Positions 53,698-59,176 of a stretch of 59,176 nucleotides of DNA are shown here, piece after piece. The stretch is from Desulfobacteraceae bacterium (GTDB lineage Bacteria > Desulfobacterota > Desulfobacteria > Desulfobacterales > Desulfosalsimonadaceae): assembly GCA_011389515.1 (NCBI GenBank), contig JAABUA010000012.1, positions 1-59,176 on the forward strand, given 5' to 3'. The notes below the pieces were generated by a model that saw only the letters and a program-made list of their open reading frames with translations, had not been told where the DNA came from and ran no database searches. How positions within the stretch are numbered: the stretch's first letter is position 1; every line of letters begins with the position of its first letter. The translations under genes and the position numbers were made by a program.

Positions 53698-56064
53698 TCA
53701 GGATGCGATGCTGGTGCGATCAATGATTTCCTTCTTCACGGTGTCTGGAAGATCATCGAAATAGGCGCAGAAACCGGCAACCCGGACCACGATGCCCGGG
53801 TATCTGCCGGGGTGGGCCCTGGCGTCCGCGAGCATTTCCGAATCGACCACGTTCAACTGCATTTCCATCCCGCCGGACTTGAAGAACCCTTCGGCCAGTG
53901 CCGTCAGAACGTTTACCCCCTTTTCACCGGCCACCGTATTTTTTTCGAATTTCAGGTTTACTGCATACCCGTTCATGGCAAGGGTGGCGTCGATGGCAGC
54001 AACCGAGTTCAACAGCGCGGTCGCACCCCGTCGGTCCTTTCCATTAGCGCAACCGAGAGAAGCGGCAAAGGGTTGGCCGGATACCCTGCCGGAAGGGAGC
54101 GCTTCGGTGCGGTTGCCGAAGCCCACGTGACAGGTCGAGGAGTAAAAACCAGGCACGTAATTTCCCCCCCGGGTGCTCTGAAAACCGGCCAGGGAATCAT
54201 GAAAAATCCGGGCGACCTCCCGGGCAAAGCGATCCGGCAGCTCCAGATTGTTGCCGAATTTGGGGGCGTTTGACAACTCGGCATGCATCACCTTTTGACC
54301 GGCAAAATTTTTCCCCATCACGTCTACGATATCGGAAAGACGATATTTGCGCCTGTCAAATACCAGGCTTTGAATTGCCGCCAGGGAATCGGCCACATCG
54401 GCCACACCCACCCCCTGGATGCCGCTGGAATTATATCTGGCCCCGCCGGCGGTCACGTCGCTGCCGCTTTCAATGCAGCCGTCCACCAGCATGGAGGAAA
54501 ATGGCGTGGGATGATACTCCCGGTTGCCCTTCTCGATCATCTGCAAATCCGTGATCATTCTTCCTGCCATGTGCTCCACCTGCTGTTGAAAGGCGCCCAC
54601 CACATCCTCAATGGACAAAAAATCGTCCGGATGCGGTGTGGGGGCTCCCAACTGCTTTTTGGAATGAAGCCTACGCCCCTGGTTAATGGCCAGAATCAGG
54701 CAAAGAGGAAGATTAAACAACGCCGCATCAGTTGAAAAAAAGCTTCTGCCGGGAAAAGACGGCTCAACACATCCAACGATGCCGTAGTCCCTGGCTTCGG
54801 ACAAAGGGAACCCATGGCGGACCAGGGCTTTTATGGTTGGCTCGTCATTGAACAATCCCGGCACACCGTTTCCGGTTCTGGCAACGTCAATGGCGCGTCG
54901 GATGTAGTGCCCGGGCGCATTGGAATGGATTCGGGCCATGTAGTTGGGATCCCGCAGACCCGCATGCGCCATGACATCCAGAAAAAGGAATGTCAGATCG
55001 TTCACCGCATCGTTTCCATTGTTGTCCACGCCGCCGATGGTAGCGGCCTGGGCCACCAGGTAGCCCCCGTGATACTGGCTCGTTCGCTCGGAAACCAGAA
55101 AAACATGCTCCGTGGTTTTGGCGGAAAAGGACAAAAGCATATCAAATGCATCTTCCGGGGTGATCCGGCCGGAGGACAGATCCTTTTGGTAATACGGATA
55201 GAGATACTGATCGATCCGGCCGAAGGAAATGGCCGAATTCAGCCCTTCCAGGCATACCGCCAAATGGGTGAGCCACAGGGACTGCAGGGCTTCATGAAAT
55301 GTTTCAGCGGGTTGAAGCGGGACCCGTAGCAGGATCCGCGATATCTCTTTGAGCTCCTCCGCGCGGGTCGCATCTGCTTCCGACTCCGAAAGCCGCAGGG
55401 CTTCGCTGGAAAGCCGGTTTGCATAATCGACCAGCCCCTCGCAGGCGATTCGTATCGCCCGGTGAAGTACCCCGTCTTCTGTTTCAAGCTGTTTGAGATA
55501 TCCCTGGATGCCGATGTTGATGATCTTTTCATAATTGGGCAGAAAATGCCCGATGCCTCCGGCTTCATTGATCAGGTAAGCGGTGGCGTTGAGCTGCTCG
55601 GCCGCGTACCTCAAAAAATGCATCCGTTTGCCGCGAAACGCCCTGTAAACCATATTGCGCGGCAGCCAGTACGGGATAACGGTTGTCAGCAGCTTACGGC
55701 GGTCCCGCCATGTTATGAGATGAGGGGTCGTTTTGCGCTTGTCGATCCACAGAAGCTCTTCGCTCATGAACGTCCCGGCAAGTTCCGGCTGAATAATCGC
55801 AGATTTGCGTTTGGTACCCACGTTGCCGGCAATTCGTTCATCGGGCCATATACAGACCGATTTGTGCCTCAAAAGGTGTCGAAACGCCTTTGCTTTCCGG
55901 ATAAGCGTGGGTTCTTTCCGGTTGTCATGGTTTTTGAAATAATCGGTGATGAGAAGCGCCCGTTCGGGACACAGATAAACAGGGGAAGACATCAGGGCGG
56001 CTTTAATGCGTTCAAACCGTTGCGACGTCCGGCAGGCTTTCGCAGTTGGCGCAGCTTGATTCAT
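53698..56064 (-). CDS. Glycyl radical enzyme, CutC/glycerol dehydratase-like clade
   Basis: A 788-residue oxygen-sensitive enzyme of the pyruvate formate-lyase superfamily. The radical Gly is in RVAGFCAYFDDL (Gly about 764), and the thiyl Cys is in IVGCVEPSFPGRSFF (Cys 432) with the general-base Glu two residues on, the C-x-E arrangement of dehydratases, choline lyase and arylacetate decarboxylases; formate lyase itself has Cys-Cys. ATG 56064 follows GGAGGG. Substrate is unresolved: SFFSTDAALFNLP is unlike the CutC or isethionate-lyase patterns that I recall. No radical-SAM activase, needed to install the radical, is visible on either side. Divergent from the YcaO gene. Confidence 0.9.
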   Translation of the reverse strand: MNQAAPTAKACRTSQRFERIKAALMSSPVYLCPERALLITDYFKNHDNRKEPTLIRKAKAFRHLLRHKSVCIWPDERIAGNVGTKRKSAIIQPELAGTFMSEELLWIDKRKTTPHLITWRDRRKLLTTVIPYWLPRNMVYRAFRGKRMHFLRYAAEQLNATAYLINEAGGIGHFLPNYEKIINIGIQGYLKQLETEDGVLHRAIRIACEGLVDYANRLSSEALRLSESEADATRAEELKEISRILLRVPLQPAETFHEALQSLWLTHLAVCLEGLNSAISFGRIDQYLYPYYQKDLSSGRITPEDAFDMLLSFSAKTTEHVFLVSERTSQYHGGYLVAQAATIGGVDNNGNDAVNDLTFLFLDVMAHAGLRDPNYMARIHSNAPGHYIRRAIDVARTGNGVPGLFNDEPTIKALVRHGFPLSEARDYGIVGCVEPSFPGRSFFSTDAALFNLPLCLILAINQGRRLHSKKQLGAPTPHPDDFLSIEDVVGAFQQQVEHMAGRMITDLQMIEKGNREYHPTPFSSMLVDGCIESGSDVTAGGARYNSSGIQGVGVADVADSLAAIQSLVFDRRKYRLSDIVDVMGKNFAGQKVMHAELSNAPKFGNNLELPDRFAREVARIFHDSLAGFQSTRGGNYVPGFYSSTCHVGFGNRTEALPSGRVSGQPFAASLGCANGKDRRGATALLNSVAAIDATLAMNGYAVNLKFEKNTVAGEKGVNVLTALAEGFFKSGGMEMQLNVVDSEMLADARAHPGRYPGIVVRVAGFCAYFDDLPDTVKKEIIDRTSIAS

Positions 56065-56116
56065 AATCCCTCCTATAGAAAGATACTTCTTATCCTATAC
56101 AGGATTATATGAAATA

Positions 56117-56166
56117 AAAAAAGGGGACGTTCATACATAAATGTCCCCCAAATAAGTCCCCCTTAT
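56117..56166. promoter_or_regulatory. Hairpin-containing divergent promoter region
   Basis: GGGGACGTT and AAATGTCCCC form a short stem around CATACATA between the divergent glycyl radical enzyme and YcaO genes, and AAGTCCCCCTT repeats the right arm. It may be a regulator site or the 5' structure of one message; no known box is matched. Confidence 0.3.
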
Positions 56167-56241
56167 AAGTCTTGATAAATCGCCTGGATTGCTTTACAAC
56201 AGGCAAAAATAATTTTTCAGCATTCCACTGCAGGAGAAAAA

Positions 56242-57969
56242 ATGACGAACACGTGGTCTTTAACCGACAGGCGCAAAGGGTATACGGCGGATCTAGACAA
56301 AATCCGGTCGCCGGAGGAAACCATCCGGGATGTAAGAGAACGGTTTGCGTCTCATGATCTTGATATATTGTCGGAAATCGTGCGGATCGACAATGGCAGG
56401 CTTGATATTCCGGTTTTTTTCAGCGTATGCGGCGCCGATGCTCACCGGATGACCGGCACGACCAAGCAGATGGGAAAAGGGGCGACCCCGGCGCAGGCCG
56501 AGGCCAGCGCCATCATGGAACTGGTTGAACGATTCAGCTTCTACGCCTATTATGGCAATGTGGAAAATTTCACCTGTGCACCCCATAACCGCCTCAAAGG
56601 AAATATCCTGCCCCTGGATATGATCGCTCAAAGCGTGGGCGACGTTTCAGACGACCGGGACATTGCACTGGCGTTTTTTGCCGAGCAGCCGATGAAATGG
56701 GCGCAAGGTTTCAACCTGACCCGGAAACAACCCGTGCTGATGCCGTTTGACTGGTTTTTCGCCATCAACGAATTCAACGGCACCTCTTCCGGAAACTGCT
56801 TTGAAGAAGCCCTTTGCCAGGGTATCTGCGAGGTTGTTGAACGGCATGTGTGCGACATCGTCAGCAGAAACCGCCTCCCGGTCGATGGTATCGACCCGGA
56901 TACGACAAAAGATGACATCGTTTCAGGGCTGATCGGCAAATACAGAAAAAATAATATTGACCTGTATGTCTCGGATTTTTCCTTAGACACGGGGATTCCC
57001 ACGGTGGGTGTGCTGGCCCATGACCCGGCGACATTTCCGGAAAAAAGCGAACTCGTATGGACGGCGGGCACCATGACCTCGCCCGAAAAAGCGTTTAACC
57101 GGGCCCTGACCGAAGTGGCCCAGCTTGGCGGCGATTTCAATACCGGGGCCAACTTTGTCGCCAGCGGGCTTCCCAAGTACCGTACAATTGGAGACGCAAA
57201 GTATATCACCCATCCGGATAAATACAAACCCATCGGTGCGCTTCCGGATGTTTCCCATGACAACATAAAAGTGGAAGTCGAGCGGTTGATCTCTGCGCTG
57301 GCGGTCAAACACCTGGACGTGATCGCTGTTGACACCACTCATCCGTCATTGACGATTCCAGCCCTCTATACCGTAGTTCCGGGCGCACGATTCCGGGAAA
57401 GGGCTGCCGCCGCCAGCGTAGGTCTCTTCACGGCCAAACACGTCACCAAGACTTTTGCCCCCGAAGAAGCGATTTCCAGGCTGATGGCGTTCGACAGGCG
57501 TCTGCCCGGAAAATACTATATCCGGTTTTATATCGGCCAGTCCCATCTGGCACTGGGAGATCCGGCAGTCGCGCTGGATTATTTCAACCAGGCCCTGGAA
57601 TGCTACCCGGATGAGCAGGATCTCCCCGACATTTATTCCTACATGGGCGTCTGTCTGAAGGACATGGAACGCTACCGGGACGCTTTGGACGTGCTGAAAA
57701 AAGCAAAAGAAATGGATGATGAGCGGACGGACGTTTTCAACCTGATCGGTTACTGCCACTTCAAACTGAAGGCCCATGAAGAGGCGATCCGGGCCTTTAA
57801 ACAGGTTATCCGCCTCAACCCGTCCTCCGCGATCGATTATGCCAACGTCGCTGCCAATTACCGGGAGATGGGGGACACCCAAAAAGCCATAGAATATTTT
57901 CGCACGGCGCTGCGCATTGATCCTGGTATTGATTTTGCCCGGGAAAACCTGGAGCGGCTTGTTTCCTGA
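56242..57969 (+). CDS. YcaO domain protein fused to C-terminal TPR repeats
   Basis: A 575-residue protein. Residues about 15-400 are a YcaO ATP-dependent cyclodehydratase/thioamidation domain with the signature GKGATPAQAEASAIMELVER (ATP/Mg Glu residues) and SGNCFEEALCQGICEVVERH. The rest has three to four TPR units (YIRFYIGQSHLALGDPAVAL, PDIYSYMGVCLKDMERYRDA, DVFNLIGYCHFKLKAHEEA, IDYANVAANYREMGDTQKAI), replacing the usual PxPxP tail. YcaO proteins activate backbone amides in RiPP, RimO-accessory or methyl-coenzyme M reductase thioglycine pathways; no precursor peptide or partner TfuA is adjacent. ATG 56242 follows GGAG. Substrate unknown. Confidence 0.88.
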   Translation: MTNTWSLTDRRKGYTADLDKIRSPEETIRDVRERFASHDLDILSEIVRIDNGRLDIPVFFSVCGADAHRMTGTTKQMGKGATPAQAEASAIMELVERFSFYAYYGNVENFTCAPHNRLKGNILPLDMIAQSVGDVSDDRDIALAFFAEQPMKWAQGFNLTRKQPVLMPFDWFFAINEFNGTSSGNCFEEALCQGICEVVERHVCDIVSRNRLPVDGIDPDTTKDDIVSGLIGKYRKNNIDLYVSDFSLDTGIPTVGVLAHDPATFPEKSELVWTAGTMTSPEKAFNRALTEVAQLGGDFNTGANFVASGLPKYRTIGDAKYITHPDKYKPIGALPDVSHDNIKVEVERLISALAVKHLDVIAVDTTHPSLTIPALYTVVPGARFRERAAAASVGLFTAKHVTKTFAPEEAISRLMAFDRRLPGKYYIRFYIGQSHLALGDPAVALDYFNQALECYPDEQDLPDIYSYMGVCLKDMERYRDALDVLKKAKEMDDERTDVFNLIGYCHFKLKAHEEAIRAFKQVIRLNPSSAIDYANVAANYREMGDTQKAIEYFRTALRIDPGIDFARENLERLVS

Positions 57970-57976
57970 CTTCCCC

Positions 57977-58774
57977 TCAGAAAATATACCTCCCAGGGAC
58001 CGGCGTCACCCGGGGCATGGGCCCAAGCGGGCTTTCATCGACCAGGAGCCGGCAGCCGTAAGTGTCCTCCAGCGTCCGGTAGTTCAGGACGTCTCCCGGG
58101 GAACCGCATGCCACGAGCTTCCCTTTATGCATCAGCATGAGTGAATCCGCATACATGGCGGCCAGATTGATGTCATGGGACACCATCACCACGGTGATAT
58201 GCTTTTCTTCCCGCATCTTTTCCATCAGGTCCATCACCCGCAGCTGGTGCGCGATATCGAGTGAGGCCGTGGGTTCGTCAAGAAGTATGATTTCCGGCGC
58301 CTGGCATATTGCCCGGGCGATAAACACCCGCTGGCGCTCCCCCCCGCTTAACTGGTCGATCCGGCGGTTTTCCAGTTGGTCTACCTCCGTGAACACCATG
58401 GCCTGTCTGGCAAGATCCCTGTCCTTTTCCGACTCCAGGCCGAAGGTGCCAAGATGCGGCGCCCTTCCGAAGAGGACGGCATCTGAAACGAGAAACGGAA
58501 AATCGACCGCAGTCTGCTGCGCCACGTATGCAACGCGCTTGGCAATGGCTCTCCTGGAATAGGCGCCAAGCGGCTTTCCCATGATGCCGACCTGCCCCTG
58601 ATTCGGACGGATCAACCCGGCGATGGTTTTCAAAAGCGTTGTTTTGCCAGAACCGTTCGGACCGATAATGATGAAAAACGCCCCTTTTGAAATAGAAAAG
58701 GAAAGCCCCTTGAGCACCCGGGTGCCGTCCGGGTAGGAATATGCCAGGTCCTTGATGGTAATTGCATCGTTCAT
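57977..58774 (-). CDS. Iron/cobalamin ABC transporter ATP-binding protein (FecE/BtuD type)
   Basis: A 265-residue ATPase: Walker A GPNGSGKTTLLKTIAG, Q-loop VAYVAQQT, signature LSGGERQRVFIARAI, Walker B IILLDEPTASLD and VVMVSHDINLAAMYADS. These match importers of siderophores, haem or vitamin B12. The start codon overlaps the permease stop (ATGA), so the two are coupled. It ends 8 bases from the YcaO stop on the other strand. The substrate-binding protein is presumably outside the window. Confidence 0.92.
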   Translation of the reverse strand: MNDAITIKDLAYSYPDGTRVLKGLSFSISKGAFFIIIGPNGSGKTTLLKTIAGLIRPNQGQVGIMGKPLGAYSRRAIAKRVAYVAQQTAVDFPFLVSDAVLFGRAPHLGTFGLESEKDRDLARQAMVFTEVDQLENRRIDQLSGGERQRVFIARAICQAPEIILLDEPTASLDIAHQLRVMDLMEKMREEKHITVVMVSHDINLAAMYADSLMLMHKGKLVACGSPGDVLNYRTLEDTYGCRLLVDESPLGPMPRVTPVPGRYIF

Positions 58775-59176
58775 CAGCCGGATCGCCTCAACAGGTAAAT
58801 AAACAACGGCGCACCCACCATGGCGGTAATGACGCCGACCGGCATCTCACCGTGGCGGGGCAGAATTCTTGCCAGCAGGTCGCACAGCACCATGTATCCG
58901 GCGCCGCCGAAAATACATGCCGGAACAAGCTCCCGGTGATCTGAGCCCAGAATCAGGCGCAGAAGGTGCGGGACCACCAGCCCCACGAACGCGATCAATC
59001 CGACCTGGGCCACTGTCATGGATATCATAAATGAAGTGAGCACCAGCAGGCCGATCGTCGTGAGTTTCACGTTGACCCCCATGGTATGGGCCATATCTTT
59101 GCCCATGAGCAAAAGATTCATGGTGTGCGAAATCCAGAAAATAACGAGAAAGCATGGCAGTACGGCAGCGGCCAGG
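58774..59176 (-). CDS. Iron/cobalamin ABC transporter permease (FecCD/BtuC type), C-terminal part
   Basis: The gene runs off the right window edge; 133 residues of the C-terminus are visible, open to the last base. They hold the FecCD coupling and helix motifs GKDMAHTMGVNVKL, VGLIAFVGLVVPHLLRLILGSDHR, ARILPRHGEMPVGVITAMVGAPLFIYLL. The last motif is the usual ending of the family. Together with the ATPase it forms the importer core. Confidence 0.93.
   Translation of the reverse strand, partial: LAAAVLPCFLVIFWISHTMNLLLMGKDMAHTMGVNVKLTTIGLLVLTSFMISMTVAQVGLIAFVGLVVPHLLRLILGSDHRELVPACIFGGAGYMVLCDLLARILPRHGEMPVGVITAMVGAPLFIYLLRRSG

Overview
The window looks like about 59 kb of chromosome from an anaerobic Desulfobacterota (former Deltaproteobacteria), most likely a Desulfobacterales-type sulfate reducer or relative. 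The assignment is inferred from gene content and not from a marker gene. Clues are the yicC/DUF370/gmk start, an F-type ATPase F0 cluster (atpZ-atpI-atpB-atpE) split from its F1 genes, a selenocysteine-containing SelD, a glycyl radical enzyme, LarE, and intergenic regions full of palindromic repeats. No tRNA, rRNA, CRISPR array, transposase or phage gene was seen.

Layout. 1-6.7 kb (+): a tightly packed run, yicC (partial), DUF370, gmk, rRNA methyltransferase, icd, comF, pgeF, pyrK and selD; selD is read through an in-frame UGA. 6.7-8.3 kb (-): DUF1330 protein and a QueG-like Fe-S protein. 8.4-10.3 kb (+): ATP synthase F0 genes and a terminator. 10.2-16.6 kb: uvrA, pdxA and a double-DUF1566 protein (-), bracketed by two copies of a composite palindromic element. 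16.6-18.9 kb (+): MarR regulator and acyl-CoA dehydrogenase. 19-20.2 kb (-): a probable DACNV/DisA-like protein. 20.3-23.5 kb (+): ZnuABC-type metal transporter plus a YidD-like lipoprotein. 23.5-25.6 kb (-): a DAHP synthase/prephenate dehydratase fusion, preceded by a Phe-rich leader peptide and attenuator. 25.7-30.1 kb (-): GGDEF protein and a 1027-residue PHP-like membrane protein. 30.3-32.1 kb (+): PlsC-type acyltransferase and a soluble histidine kinase. 32.1-43.0 kb (-): TCA genes fumC, gltA, acnA, sucA, sucB, lpd. 43.0-44.9 kb: repeats, a small orphan gene and larE. 45.1-46.9 kb (+): a single-pass protein with repeated short motifs. 47.1-52.9 kb (+): TolC/adaptor/RND efflux system. 53.1-59.2 kb: flavoprotein, glycyl radical enzyme, YcaO-TPR fusion and a FecCD/BtuCD-type ABC transporter cut by the window end.

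How the genes work together. Icd near the left end, with GltA, AcnA, SucAB-Lpd and FumC in the middle, covers most of an oxidative TCA cycle. It uses an NAD-linked 2-oxoglutarate dehydrogenase complex instead of, or beside, the ferredoxin enzyme common in strict anaerobes. The F0 genes need F1 genes encoded elsewhere.

Most notable observations: (1) an unannotated 28-codon leader with a Phe-rich core, whose 3' codons can pair with the 5' arm of a terminator, a textbook ribosome-mediated attenuator for the aromatic fusion gene; (2) several dispersed palindromic repeat families, two of them occurring together in direct orientation on both sides of uvrA-pdxA; (3) a PHP-like/multi-helix membrane protein, a motif-repeat membrane scaffold and a DACNV-like protein, all without clear function; (4) a glycyl radical enzyme with no activase in view, divergent from a YcaO-TPR fusion.
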